64,000 bases of DNA from contig NZ_JARUXC010000007.1 in assembly GCF_030433855.1 (NCBI RefSeq), positions 1 through 64,000 of the forward strand, written 5' to 3'. The stretch is from Agreia sp. PsM10 (lineage in GTDB: Bacteria; Actinomycetota; Actinomycetes; Actinomycetales; Microbacteriaceae). The notes under the pieces are model-generated. The model was not told where the DNA came from, did not search any database, and saw only the letters and a list, made by a program, of their open reading frames with translations. Position numbers and translations under genes: made by a program. Positions 42,565-51,055 of the stretch are shown here, piece after piece. Each line of letters begins with the position of its first letter. The stretch's first letter is position 1.

Positions 42565-43053
42565 ATGGGCATCATGGACGAGATAGACACGGCGATTCTG
42601 CGGCAGTTGCAGGCAGATGCACGGATGACGAATCGCGACCTCGCCGCGGCCGTCGGCGTGTCCGCGACGACGGCGCTCGAACGCACGCGCAGTCTTCGCG
42701 CCCGAGGAGTCATCACGGGCGCCAGTCTCGACATCGATCTCGCCTCGATCGGCCGCGGCGTGCAGGCCCTCGTGGCCGTGCGCATCCGGCCGCCCTCGCG
42801 CGAGGTCATCGAGGCGTTCCGCGACTGGGTGAGCGCGCTGCCCGAGACCCTCGGCGTGTTCGTCACGACGGGCAACGAGGACTTCATCATCCACGTCGGC
42901 GTTCGCCACAACGACGACCTCTACGCCTTCGTGATCGACCGGCTCACGCAACGCCGCGAGGTCGCCGACGTGCGCACATCCGTCGTCTACGAGCACATCC
43001 GCACCCAGAACGTGGTCCCCACTGCGCCGCCGGCCCCGAAGCGCCGCCGCTAG
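42565..43053 (+). CDS. Lrp/AsnC-family regulator
   Basis: A 162-residue single-unit Lrp/AsnC regulator. Helix-turn-helix: IDTAILRQLQADARMTNRDLAAAVGVSATTALERTRSL. RAM domain: RGVQALVAVRIRPPSREVIEAFRDWVSALPETLGVFVTTGNEDFIIHVGV. It would bind an amino acid and control the divergent DUF2000 gene through the palindrome 13 bases before its own start, with likely autoregulation. ATG 42565 has GGAGGCC upstream; the fourth codon is also ATG. Confidence 0.9.
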   Translation: MGIMDEIDTAILRQLQADARMTNRDLAAAVGVSATTALERTRSLRARGVITGASLDIDLASIGRGVQALVAVRIRPPSREVIEAFRDWVSALPETLGVFVTTGNEDFIIHVGVRHNDDLYAFVIDRLTQRREVADVRTSVVYEHIRTQNVVPTAPPAPKRRR

Positions 43054-43058
43054 CTGCG

Positions 43059-43120
43059 CCCGCTGCGGACAGGAGTGACCGGCGCACCGGCCACTCTTGT
43101 CCGCAGCGGTGACTACTGCA
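43059..43120 (+). repeat. Family B palindromic repeat
   Basis: CCCGCTGCGGACAGGAGTGACC at 43059 opposes TTGTCCGCAGCGG ending near 43109, with centre GGCGCACCGG. It lies between convergent genes (Lrp end 43053, MFS end 43124). Confidence 0.88.
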
Positions 43121-43123
43121 GGC

Positions 43124-44359
43124 TCAGGATGCGACGGGCTGGGCGGGTGCGTCGCGTGCGGGTTCCTGCGCAGGCACGGGCGCAGGCGCGGCCGCGGCGC
43201 GCGCCGCCCCGCGCTTCGCCGCGGCGGCCGCCGGGATGATGACCGCGATCGCCAGCACCGTGAGCCCTGCTCCGGCCCAGATGGGCGAGGTGTAGCCGAG
43301 GCCCGCGGCGATCGTGACTCCGCCGAGCCAGGCGCCGAGCGCATTGCCCAGGTTGAAGGCGCCGATGTTCGCCCCCGAGACGAGGGTCGCGGCGCCGGAG
43401 CCGGCCGAGCGCATGACGCGCATCTGCAGCCCGGGAACGGTGGCGAATCCGAAGCCGCCCATGAAGAAGAGGACGATGATCGTGGCCGGCTGGCTCCGAG
43501 CCGTCAGGGCGAAGGCGACCAGCACGATCGCGAGGGCCGCGAGCGCGACGATGAGCGTCGCATCCAGGGCCTTGTCTGCGGCCTTGCCGCCCACGACGTT
43601 GCCGAGGAACAGGCCCACGCCGAACAGCATGAGCAGCCACGGAACGGCGCTCGATGCGAAGCCCGAGACCTCGGTGAACACGTAGGCGATGTAGGTGAAC
43701 GCGCCGAACATTCCGCCGTAGCCGAGCACGGTGACCGCGATCGACAGCCACACCTGCGGTGCGCGGAAGGCGCTGAGCTCCGCCCGCAGGCTCGGAGTTC
43801 CCTCTGCGGCGCCGGCGGAGCGGGGCACGAGGGTGAGGATTCCGGCGAAGGCGATGACGCCGATGATGGTGATGGCCCAGAACGTGGAGCGCCATCCGAA
43901 TGCCTGGCCCAGGAACGTGCCGAACGGAACGCCGAGCACATTCGCCGCGGTGAGGCCGGTGAACATGATGGCGATCGCGCTGGCCTTCTTGTTCGCCGCG
44001 ACGAGGCCGGCGGCGACGACCGAGCCGATGCCGAAGAAGGCTCCGTGACAGAGGGCGGCCACGACGCGGCCCGCGAGCATGAGCTCGTAGCTGGGCGCGA
44101 GGGCCGAGATGAGGTTGCCCCCGATGAAGAGAACGAGCAGGCCCATGAGCACGTTCTTGCGCGGCAACCGGGTGACGAGCGCGGGAACAGTGAGAGCCCC
44201 GACGACCACGCTGAGCGCGTAGCCGGTGATGAGCCAGCCGGCCGCGGCCTCGGTGACGCCGAAGTCGGCGGCCACCTCGGGCAGGAGACCCATGATGACG
44301 AACTCCGTGAGTCCGATTCCGAAGCCCCCGATGGCGAGGGCGAGTAGTCCGAGGGGCAT
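43124..44359 (-). CDS. MFS transporter of the DHA1 (12-helix) exporter type
   Basis: A 411-residue MFS protein with 12 helices, of the AraJ/Cmx/PbuE-like branch. Signs are LAIGGFGIGLTEFVIMGLLPEVAADFGVTEAAAGWLITGYAL, VTRLPRKNVLMGLLVLF (motif A) and GLTAANVLGVPFGTFLGQAFGWRSTFWAI (motif C). An Ala/Pro-rich cytoplasmic tail ends the chain. Substrates may be sugars, nucleobases or drugs. It is divergent from a MarR gene with a long inverted repeat between them, so MarR likely represses it. Confidence 0.9.
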   Translation of the reverse strand: MPLGLLALAIGGFGIGLTEFVIMGLLPEVAADFGVTEAAAGWLITGYALSVVVGALTVPALVTRLPRKNVLMGLLVLFIGGNLISALAPSYELMLAGRVVAALCHGAFFGIGSVVAAGLVAANKKASAIAIMFTGLTAANVLGVPFGTFLGQAFGWRSTFWAITIIGVIAFAGILTLVPRSAGAAEGTPSLRAELSAFRAPQVWLSIAVTVLGYGGMFGAFTYIAYVFTEVSGFASSAVPWLLMLFGVGLFLGNVVGGKAADKALDATLIVALAALAIVLVAFALTARSQPATIIVLFFMGGFGFATVPGLQMRVMRSAGSGAATLVSGANIGAFNLGNALGAWLGGVTIAAGLGYTSPIWAGAGLTVLAIAVIIPAAAAAKRGAARAAAAPAPVPAQEPARDAPAQPVAS

Positions 44360-44418
44360 GCGAGTCTCCGTGTGGGATGCGATGGATGCTTGGCGTGCTC
44401 GGGTAGAGCGCGTACGCT

Positions 44419-44478
44419 AGTAGTTGCAGGCGCGGGATAAATCATTGCACACGCTTTTATCCCGCGCAAGCAACTACT
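44419..44478. promoter_or_regulatory. Long inverted repeat between MFS and MarR genes
   Basis: The 23-base arm at 44419-44441 (AGTAGTTGC-agg-CGCGGGATAAA) pairs with 44456-44478 at 21 of 23 positions, around a 14-base AT-richer centre. It lies in the middle of the divergent promoter region. It probably holds two MarR dimer sites, though a cruciform or RNA hairpin is also possible. Confidence 0.85.
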
Positions 44479-44530
44479 TTGCGTGTTGGCCGTTCGCGAC
44501 GCCCCGCACGCTCGAAACACCGGAGGAACC

Positions 44531-44977
44531 ATGGGCATCGCAGACGACGCAGTCGAGATCCGCTCGCAGGGCTGGCGCACGCTGGCCGCGCTGCACGGAC
44601 TCATCGAGACCGAGCTCGAGCGCGCCCTCACCTCGAGCGTCGCCCTGTCGGTCGTCGAGTACACGGTTCTGGATGCACTCAGCCGCCAGCACGGCTGGCA
44701 CATGCGCATGCAGCAGCTCGGCCGCGCCACGGCCCTCAGCGCCAGCGCCACGACGCGCCTCGTGAACCGGCTCGAGGAGCGCGGACTGCTCACGCGTGTG
44801 CTGTGCGCCGACGACCGGCGCGGCATCTACACCGAGCTCACCGCGTCGGGGCAGAAGCTGCTCACCGAGGCACGCCCCGTGCACGACGAGACTCTCGAGC
44901 GCGCCCTGGCAGCCGCCCGCGCGATGCCCGAGCTCGCTCCTCTGGTCGACGCACTGCCGACGCTCGCCCGCGCCTAG
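44531..44977 (+). CDS. MarR-family regulator
   Basis: A 148-residue MarR-type winged-helix regulator. LSVVEYTVLDALSRQHGWHMRMQQLGRATALSASATTRLVNRLEERGLLTRVLCADDRRGIYTELT covers the wing-helix region, including the conserved DDRRG wing. A dimerisation helix ends the chain. It most likely controls the divergent MFS gene. GGAGGAA lies upstream of ATG 44531. Confidence 0.9.
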   Translation: MGIADDAVEIRSQGWRTLAALHGLIETELERALTSSVALSVVEYTVLDALSRQHGWHMRMQQLGRATALSASATTRLVNRLEERGLLTRVLCADDRRGIYTELTASGQKLLTEARPVHDETLERALAAARAMPELAPLVDALPTLARA

Positions 44978-44978
44978 C

Positions 44979-45872
44979 GTGGCCACGACCCACGTGCGCT
45001 GGCGCCAGCGCAGTCGACTCGTCCGCGCCGTGCGGCTGCTGCGCACCCGCAGGCCGCAGACCTTAACCGAGAAGGTGCGCTACAAGATGCTGCGCGATCA
45101 CCGGATGCTGCTGGTCACCTTCGCCGACAAGGCCGCGGTTCGCGAGTACGTGGCGTCGCGCGTCGGCGCCGAGTACCTGCCCGAGGCATACGGCATCCTC
45201 CGCGATCCCGAAGGCCTGCGCGAGCTCGAACTGCCCGAGTCCTACGTCGTGAAGCCGACCCACGGCAGCGGTGCGGCGATCGTGGTGTCGCCACAGGCAT
45301 CCGAGGACCAGACCCTGCCGCCAGCCGCGTGGGGCTGGGTGTACCGGCACGTGCGGCCATCCGCCGTGTCGCTCGACGCGCTCGTCGACATCGCGCAGGT
45401 CTGGATGACCAAGCTCTACGGGCAGGGGCCGAACCGCGAGTGGGCGTACGGCGAGGTCGAGCCCGCGGTGATCGTGGAGGAGATGCTCGTGGCGCCGGGA
45501 GGCATCCCCGACGACTACAAGTTCTTCGTGTTCCACGGGCGGTGCCGGTACATCCAGGTGGATGCCGGTCGCTTCGGCGGCCGCACCCAGGACTTCTACG
45601 ACGCCGACTGGAAGCACCTGCCGATGAGCGGCGGCCCGGCCTGGATCTCGCCGGAGCGCGAGCGCCCCGAGCGCCTCGACGAGATGATCTCGATCGCCGA
45701 GAGACTCGGCGCCGAGACCGACTTCGTGCGCGTCGACCTGTATGCCCTGCCCGACCGCATCGTGTTCGGAGAGCTCACGAGCTATCCGGCCGGAGGCGAC
45801 AGCCCCTTCGAGCCGCAGTCCTTCGACGCCGAGTTCGGCAGCCACTGGACGGTGCCGCGCCGCTACCGCTGA
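44979..45872 (+). CDS. ATP-grasp protein of the TupA (teichuronopeptide synthesis) type
   Basis: A 297-residue protein of the TupA-like ATP-grasp group. It has an N-terminal basic stretch, TEKVRYKMLRDHRMLLVTFADKAAVREYV, PESYVVKPTHGSGAAIVVS (ATP-binding Lys and glycines), PAVIVEEMLV, GGIPDDYKFFVFHGRCRYIQVDAGRFGG and DFVRVDLYAL...FGELTSYPAGG, the metal/ATP-binding end. Members probably join amino acids or peptides to a cell-wall polymer. GTG 44979 is one base after the MarR stop codon, so the two may be co-expressed. Confidence 0.8.
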   Translation: MATTHVRWRQRSRLVRAVRLLRTRRPQTLTEKVRYKMLRDHRMLLVTFADKAAVREYVASRVGAEYLPEAYGILRDPEGLRELELPESYVVKPTHGSGAAIVVSPQASEDQTLPPAAWGWVYRHVRPSAVSLDALVDIAQVWMTKLYGQGPNREWAYGEVEPAVIVEEMLVAPGGIPDDYKFFVFHGRCRYIQVDAGRFGGRTQDFYDADWKHLPMSGGPAWISPERERPERLDEMISIAERLGAETDFVRVDLYALPDRIVFGELTSYPAGGDSPFEPQSFDAEFGSHWTVPRRYR

Positions 45873-45884
45873 CCGCGGCATACG

Positions 45885-45951
45885 GCATCCGCGCCCCGTG
45901 GGTGCATCCGCCTCCGGTCGGCTGGCAGCGGATGCGCCGGACGGGCGCGGA
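45885..45951 (+). repeat. Family C palindromic repeat
   Basis: GCATCCGCGCCCC (45885) opposes GGGCGCGGAT (45942-45951), with inner GCATCCGC and GCGGATGC. The reverse complement closely matches nadB 8149-8219. It lies between convergent genes and touches the stop of the next gene. Confidence 0.87.
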
Positions 45952-46692
45952 TCACCGGCCGGGCAGCGCGGCCAGCGACTGGGAGCGGGCCGCCAGGAGA
46001 CCGGCATAGGTGCCGTCGCGTTCGGCCCATCGCAGACGCTGCGCCGCCTGCACCACGATCTCGTTCGGCGTCGGCGTCTGGGTCAGCAGGCCGACGACCT
46101 CGTCGAGGAAGCCATCGAGCGGTAGCGCGGCCGGGTTGACCTTCTCCTGGCCGGCGGTGGCGACGGCCGGCGGGATGAGCTCGGTCACCGTGACACCGGC
46201 GCCCGACAGCTGCGCACGAAGCGCCTCCGTGTAGGCGTGCACGCCGGCTTTGGACGCCCCGTAGGAGGGCATCAGCGGGAACGGGAGGAATCCGATTCCG
46301 GAGGTCACCGTGATGATGTCGCCTGCGCCGCGGGTCACGAGGTGCGGGGTGAACGCGTCTATCACCCGGATCGTTCCGAGCAGATTGACCGCGATCGTGG
46401 TCTCGGCAGCGCCGAAGTGGGCCGGGTCGCGCAGATCCTCTTGCAGAAGCACCCCCGACATGGTGACCACGACGTCGAGGTCGGGGTGCGCGGCGAGCAC
46501 GTGGTCGCGGGCCGTGAGAACAGAGGCGGCGTCGGTCACGTCGATGCGAACCGACTCGAGGTCGTCGACCCTGCTCGTGTCGCGTCCGCCCACGATCACC
46601 GTGCTGCCCGCGGCGGCGAACCGTCGGGCGAGACCGAGCCCGATGCCGGAGGTGCCGCCCACGATGAGGACTGTTCGATTGCTGATATCCAT
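45952..46692 (-). CDS. Short-chain dehydrogenase/reductase (DltE-like)
   Basis: A 246-residue SDR. Nucleotide-binding is at VLIVGGTSGIGLGLARRF, then VIVGGRDTSRVDDL, VVVTMSGVLLQEDL, the catalytic IITVTSGIGFLPFPLMPSYGASKAGVHAY with Ser and Y-x-x-x-K. It resembles DltE/YusS-type proteins. The substrate is unknown. It diverges from a XRE regulator gene and is its likely target. ATG 46692 has GAAGGAGAC upstream. Confidence 0.86.
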   Translation of the reverse strand: MDISNRTVLIVGGTSGIGLGLARRFAAAGSTVIVGGRDTSRVDDLESVRIDVTDAASVLTARDHVLAAHPDLDVVVTMSGVLLQEDLRDPAHFGAAETTIAVNLLGTIRVIDAFTPHLVTRGAGDIITVTSGIGFLPFPLMPSYGASKAGVHAYTEALRAQLSGAGVTVTELIPPAVATAGQEKVNPAALPLDGFLDEVVGLLTQTPTPNEIVVQAAQRLRWAERDGTYAGLLAARSQSLAALPGR

Positions 46693-46836
46693 GAGATGTC
46701 TCCTTCTGGCGAGCTCGCAGCGAGCCCGGCTACAGCTCGATGCTCGTCGCGATCGCCACGGCGAGGCAGTCCTCCGCTGATCCGGGGAGTGGCAGGACCC
46801 CCTCTCGTCGCTTCGGCGCTCGGTATCGTGACACCC

Positions 46837-47655
46837 ATGGATGGTGACGACCGCTCGAACCGGCTCGGCGAGTACCTGCGCGCCCGGCGCGGGCTGGTCA
46901 CCCCCGAGCAACTCGGCCTGCCTGCCGGCTCTCATCGGCGAGTTCCGGGCCTCCGCCGAGAGGAGGTGGCCCTGCTGGCGGGCATCAGCGCCGACTACTA
47001 CCTGCGCCTCGAACGCGGGCGCGACAGCCATCCGTCGCTGCAGGTACTCGAGTCACTGGCACGGGTCCTTCAGCTCGACGAGGTCGAATCCGCCTATCTC
47101 GTGGGGCTCGGTGCGGAGAGCCCGCGGGTCCGTCGGCAGCGTCGCGTCGAGCACGTGCCCGAGCGCGTGCATCACCTTCTCGCGGCGCTTGATGTTCCCG
47201 CGTTCATCGAGGGTCGATACTTCGACGTGCTGGCATCGAACGCACTGGCAGCGGCCCTGTCGCCGCGCCTCGTTCCCGGCCATAACCGGCTGCGCTCGCT
47301 GCTCCTCGATCCGGAGGAGCGTGAGTTCCACGACGATTGGGAGACATCCGTGGCGTCGTTCGTGGCCCTCGTGCGACAGACCCTCGGCGACGAGGTCACC
47401 GACCCACGCGCGGTCGAGCTCGTCGGCGAGCTCAGCCTGGCCAGTGAACGGTTCCGCACCCTCTGGGCCCGGCAGGACGTGCGCCCGCTCGAGGGCGGCA
47501 GCACGACCGTGAACCATCCGGCGGTCGGCACGATGCGCCTGCATCGCGAGAAGCTGCCTCTCGGCGACCTGATTCTCGTGCTCTACTACCCCGACGAGAA
47601 CAGCGACGCAGCCGGCAAGCTCCGCCTCATGGGTCTCGCCGCGTCACGGGGCTGA
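46837..47655 (+). CDS. XRE-family regulator with MmyB-like ligand domain
   Basis: A 272-residue regulator. The N-terminal helix-turn-helix is LGEYLRARRGLVTPEQLG...RVPGLRREEVALLAGISADYYLRLERGRDSHPS, and the C-terminal MmyB-like domain (about 105-270) binds fatty-acid-like ligands in known relatives. It is common in actinobacteria next to SDR genes, as here. TATCGT lies seven bases before ATG 46837, so the mRNA may be leaderless. Confidence 0.9.
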   Translation: MDGDDRSNRLGEYLRARRGLVTPEQLGLPAGSHRRVPGLRREEVALLAGISADYYLRLERGRDSHPSLQVLESLARVLQLDEVESAYLVGLGAESPRVRRQRRVEHVPERVHHLLAALDVPAFIEGRYFDVLASNALAAALSPRLVPGHNRLRSLLLDPEEREFHDDWETSVASFVALVRQTLGDEVTDPRAVELVGELSLASERFRTLWARQDVRPLEGGSTTVNHPAVGTMRLHREKLPLGDLILVLYYPDENSDAAGKLRLMGLAASRG

Positions 47656-47665
47656 GCGGGCCCGA

Positions 47666-48163
47666 TCAGCCGCCGAACAGCTTTCCGAAGAAGCCCTTCT
47701 TCTTCGGCTCCCAGCCGCCCTGTTCGAGCGCCGCGATCAGGGGTTCCTTGATCTCGTCCGTGGTGAACGCGTAGCCGTAGGTGAAGCCGTCGTGAGTTCC
47801 CTGGCGGTCGGTCGTGCTCGCTGCAGACCCGACTCCGAACGAGAAGGTCTTCCTGGTCTCTCGGCCCTTGAAGGTCGAGGTCGAGCCGCCGATGCTGAAC
47901 CCGCCGCCGCCCGTGCTGCGAATGCGCGACTCGCTCTGCGTGTCGGTCTCGTCGAACTCCCACTGGGATTCGGCCGGGTCGAGCGTGACCCGCAGCTCGT
48001 ACGACGCATCGATCGTTCCGGCCGCGGTGATCGCGGCCCACTTCACGTCGGCGTACTTCCACACGGCCTGGATGCCGTAGGGAGCAGCCTGGTAGACGAA
48101 CGGAAGCTCGTCGCTGTTGAGCGCGAGAACGCGCGCCTGGGCCTGTTCGAAGGTGTCTGGCAC
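47666..48163 (-). CDS. Hypothetical protein with glycine-rich middle
   Basis: A 165-residue cytoplasmic protein. It opens TFEQAQARVLALNSDELPFVYQAAPYG, then comes VKWAAITAAGTIDASYELRVTLDPAESQWEF, a glycine/serine-rich stretch (STGGGGFSIGG) and a C-terminal YGYAFTTDEIKEPLIAALEQGGWEPKKKGFFGKLF. I do not recognise a family. It is convergent with the XRE gene (10-base gap). GTG 48163 has TAGGTT exactly six bases upstream, a likely leaderless start. Confidence 0.7.
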   Translation of the reverse strand: MPDTFEQAQARVLALNSDELPFVYQAAPYGIQAVWKYADVKWAAITAAGTIDASYELRVTLDPAESQWEFDETDTQSESRIRSTGGGGFSIGGSTSTFKGRETRKTFSFGVGSAASTTDRQGTHDGFTYGYAFTTDEIKEPLIAALEQGGWEPKKKGFFGKLFGG

Positions 48164-48221
48164 GACTCCAACCTAGGCCAGTCGCCGACTCCGCGGTATG
48201 GCGATCGAGCAGCCAGGCGAC

Positions 48222-48569
48222 TCAGGACTCGTCGATCGCGGGGAGCTCGACGTCGGTTCCGTCGAGGAATCCGGGCGCGTGAACGAGAAAGAGGTTCATC
48301 TTTCCGCCGTACGAGTATCCGGTCTCGCGCGGAAGGAAGACGACGTCGTCAGCACCGACCCGCTTCGTCACCCCATCGATCTCGAACCATCCTGATCCGG
48401 ACTGCACCAGGTAGATCCTGTCGGAGTGCGTGCTGTGAATGCGGTGGTGCTCTCCGTCGACCTCGATCGTCGATGCGCTCGCGAACGCATCCTCAGGCGA
48501 GTAAGCATGGATGCGCAGCCCCGGCCTGACGATCTCGACGGCCTCGGACGCTGTGACGATATGACGCAT
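48222..48569 (-). CDS. Small cupin-domain protein
   Basis: A 115-residue single-domain cupin. It has HHRIHSTHSDRIYLVQSGSGWFEIDG (cupin motif 1 with metal-binding His) and DVVFLPRETGYSYGGKMNLFLVHAPGF (motif 2, with the final His). The metal and ligand are not evident; small cupins can be isomerases or sensors. ATG 48569 is used; the longer frame to 48617 lacks family features. Confidence 0.75.
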   Translation of the reverse strand: MRHIVTASEAVEIVRPGLRIHAYSPEDAFASASTIEVDGEHHRIHSTHSDRIYLVQSGSGWFEIDGVTKRVGADDVVFLPRETGYSYGGKMNLFLVHAPGFLDGTDVELPAIDES

Positions 48570-48595
48570 GTGCTCAGTCTCGCAGTCACCGGCCT

Positions 48596-48668
48596 CATCC
48601 GCGCTGGTTCGGCGCATCCGCCGCCGGCCGACTGGTGGCGGATGCTCCCCGAGGGCGCGGATGCGGCG
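48596..48668 (+). repeat. Family C palindromic repeat
   Basis: CATCCGCGCTGG (48596) to GGGCGCGGATGCGG (48666) is in the same orientation as the copy inside nadB and close to it in sequence. It fills the gap between the cupin start and the glycosyltransferase stop. Confidence 0.85.
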
Positions 48669-48671
48669 GGG

Positions 48672-50054
48672 CTAGCCCCAGCCGCCCAGGTAGGCAGCGA
48701 CGCTCGGCTCCGTCGTGATCGGCGCGAGCCAGGGCGCGCGCTCCACGAGCGTGTCGAAGAGGGCGTCGTCGCGCCAGCGCGCACGCCGCAGCGCGGCCCG
48801 GCGCGATGTGACCGTCATGAGGGGCTCGTCGTTCTCGCCGGTGAACAGGACCTCGCCCAGCTCGCCCACGCCGACCGCCTCGACGGCCCAGGCGAGCCTG
48901 TTGTCGCGCGGCGCATCCGGCAGTCGCACGGCCACGGCGTTCGGGATGTCGATGCGCACGCGCTCGACGCCGGTCGCGGCGACGACGGGGCCGGCCCCGG
49001 AACCCGCCGAAACGACTCGCGGATCACCCCGAAGCACCTCGGGCAGCGGACCCACCACCTCCACTCGGGCCCGCGGAACAACGGTGAGAAGCGAGTCCAC
49101 GCAGACGAAAGCCGCAGCATCCGAGATGGCGGACACAACACGAATCAGCACATCGGCCTGTGCGCCCAGCACGGCTCGCGGCGCTGATCCGGCCGCCGGG
49201 ATCGACTGCGCCAGCTGCAGGGTCTCCGCGTTCTTGCGACGCTGACGTGCGTTGCCATCCGACGCGTCCCCCTCGCTGCGCCCACCCCAGTCGGGCCCGT
49301 TGTGCCAGGCCACCGCCGAGGGAACATGAGCGAACACCGCGCCGCCGAGCCAGGCGCGGTGCGCCCACTCCCAGTCCTCGCCGCCGTACTGCGTGAACGA
49401 CTCGTCGAAACCGCCGACTGAGTCGAAGAACCAGCGCGAGCACGCGATGACGGCGCCGATCACGAAGCGGTACGAGCGGTCGTCGCTGTCGAGCAGGTCG
49501 CGCGAGGCGGCGTAGGCGTCGGCGAGCCACTGCGGTTCGTCGAGGGCGGCGAGGGGAGCCGCGACCTCGATGGGGTCGTCGTCGGAGAAGCGCTCGAAGA
49601 GCGCGTGCCGCCGCCGACCCACTGTGACCGCCTCGGGCGCGAGGGCCGGCAGGCGCGTGAGCGCATGCACGTACCCCGGTTCGGGCGCGGTGTCGGCGTC
49701 GAGAAAGCACAGGATGCGCCCCGTCGACGAGGCCGCCCCGAGGTTGCGGGCGGCGCTGAGCCGAAAGCCACGGTCCTCCTGCCGCACCAGCCGCGCGCCG
49801 TGCGACATGCGCGGGGCCGCCGCCGATCCGTCGTCGACGACGATCACCTCGAGCAGCTCGGAGGGGTACGTCTGACGTGCCAGACCGGCGAGCGTGCGAT
49901 CGAGCTCGGCCTGCTGCTCGTAGTGCACCACGATCACCGACACGGTCGGCAGCTCGGCCGCAACCCGACCGTCGAGCACATCCCAGGAATTGCCGCGCAG
50001 GCCCACGCCGTACGGCGGGCCCGACCCGGCCGGGCCCGACCCGTCCGTCACCAT
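48672..50054 (-). CDS. Family 2 glycosyltransferase with C-terminal extension
   Basis: A 460-residue glycosyltransferase. The GT-A domain (about 37-300) has VSVIVVHYEQQAELDRTLAGLARQTYP, VIVVDDGSAAAPR, GRILCFLDADTAPEPGYV (DxD), and FDESFTQYGGEDWEWAHRAWLGG, the ED-acceptor region. A further ~160 residues are of unknown type. It probably adds a sugar to a surface glycan. It is the last gene of a three-gene unit after GT1 and the WcbI-like gene, overlapping GT1 by seven bases (ATGGTGA). Confidence 0.88.
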   Translation of the reverse strand: MVTDGSGPAGSGPPYGVGLRGNSWDVLDGRVAAELPTVSVIVVHYEQQAELDRTLAGLARQTYPSELLEVIVVDDGSAAAPRMSHGARLVRQEDRGFRLSAARNLGAASSTGRILCFLDADTAPEPGYVHALTRLPALAPEAVTVGRRRHALFERFSDDDPIEVAAPLAALDEPQWLADAYAASRDLLDSDDRSYRFVIGAVIACSRWFFDSVGGFDESFTQYGGEDWEWAHRAWLGGAVFAHVPSAVAWHNGPDWGGRSEGDASDGNARQRRKNAETLQLAQSIPAAGSAPRAVLGAQADVLIRVVSAISDAAAFVCVDSLLTVVPRARVEVVGPLPEVLRGDPRVVSAGSGAGPVVAATGVERVRIDIPNAVAVRLPDAPRDNRLAWAVEAVGVGELGEVLFTGENDEPLMTVTSRRAALRRARWRDDALFDTLVERAPWLAPITTEPSVAAYLGGWG

Positions 50055-51055
50055 TCGACGGCGTCCCACCAGGCCAGATACGCGGATGCGACGTCGGACA
50101 CGTTGGGACCGATCACGGCGTCGTCGTGCAGCCAGGTCGACCCCGGATTCCGCAGCGCGTCGGCGATGCCGGCCGCGAGGTCCCGGGTGCCATCGACCAC
50201 GCTCACCGTGCCGGGGCGCCGCTCGGCGATCTCGCGAACGTACCGGCCGTCGACGACGAGGGGGCGCCGCCCGGCCGCGATCCAGCTGTTGATGCTGCCC
50301 GATGCCGAGAAGTGCTGGTGCGCTGCGACACCGACAGAGGCCCGCCGTGCGCGCGACGTGAGCTCGGCGTCTTCGAGGTACCCCGTCACATCCAGCGTCA
50401 CGCCGAGGTCGTGGGCGAGCCCCGCGAGCTGCTCGAGGTCGCGTTCGTGGCCGGCCGACGGCCGCCCGAGAAAGGTCAGGCCCGGCCGCAACTCGGTCGT
50501 GTCGGCGATGCGGGCGACCGCGCGCAGCACCTCGAGGTGCCCCTTGCCCGGATAGTAGAAGCCGAGGACGGCCACGTTTCCGTCGGACTCGGGCCGCTCG
50601 GCCGGGGGAACCTCGGTGTCGATGGGCAGCGGAATCACGTGGGCACGGCCGGTGGGATCGGTGAAGTCGCGCAGCACATCGACCTCGTGCACGCTGTTGA
50701 AGACCACGCCGTGCGAGGCCGCCAGCACACGGCGATAGCAGTCGCTGCGGCGTGCGAAGTTCACCGATCCATCGGATGCCTGCGGCACGTCGTGAAAGGT
50801 CACCGTGATCGAGCTCCGGGCCGCGATGGCCTCGATGCGGTCGGCCGCGTCTTCGGGCGAGGTGCCCCAGAGGCGGTCGGTGAAATGCAGATGGCTTCGC
50901 GCCGGAACACTCGCTCCGAGCAGTGCGCTGCTCGACAACCGCAGGCTCGCACCTGTCAGCCGCTCGACGGCCGACGCGACGACCGAGGAGTACTGCGTGA
51001 CGCCGTGCTGGGCATCCGGGGTCACGATGAGGGCCGGCACCCGCGCGACGATCAC
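50048..51055 (-). CDS. Family 1/4-type (GT-B) glycosyltransferase
   Basis: A 335-residue GT-B enzyme. Features are a N-terminal acceptor half (GVTQYSSVVASAVERLTGA; HLHFTDRLWG) and a C-terminal donor half with NVAVLGFYYPGKGHLEVLRAV, GLTFLGRPSAGH, LDVTGYLEDAELTSRARRASVGVAAHQHFSASGSINSWIAAG. The EX7E-type end is partly replaced, so its mechanism class is not certain. It sits between the WcbI-like and GT2 genes, overlapping both by four to seven bases. The GTG at 51055 overlaps the preceding stop codon. Confidence 0.85.
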   Translation of the reverse strand: MIVARVPALIVTPDAQHGVTQYSSVVASAVERLTGASLRLSSSALLGASVPARSHLHFTDRLWGTSPEDAADRIEAIAARSSITVTFHDVPQASDGSVNFARRSDCYRRVLAASHGVVFNSVHEVDVLRDFTDPTGRAHVIPLPIDTEVPPAERPESDGNVAVLGFYYPGKGHLEVLRAVARIADTTELRPGLTFLGRPSAGHERDLEQLAGLAHDLGVTLDVTGYLEDAELTSRARRASVGVAAHQHFSASGSINSWIAAGRRPLVVDGRYVREIAERRPGTVSVVDGTRDLAAGIADALRNPGSTWLHDDAVIGPNVSDVASAYLAWWDAVEW

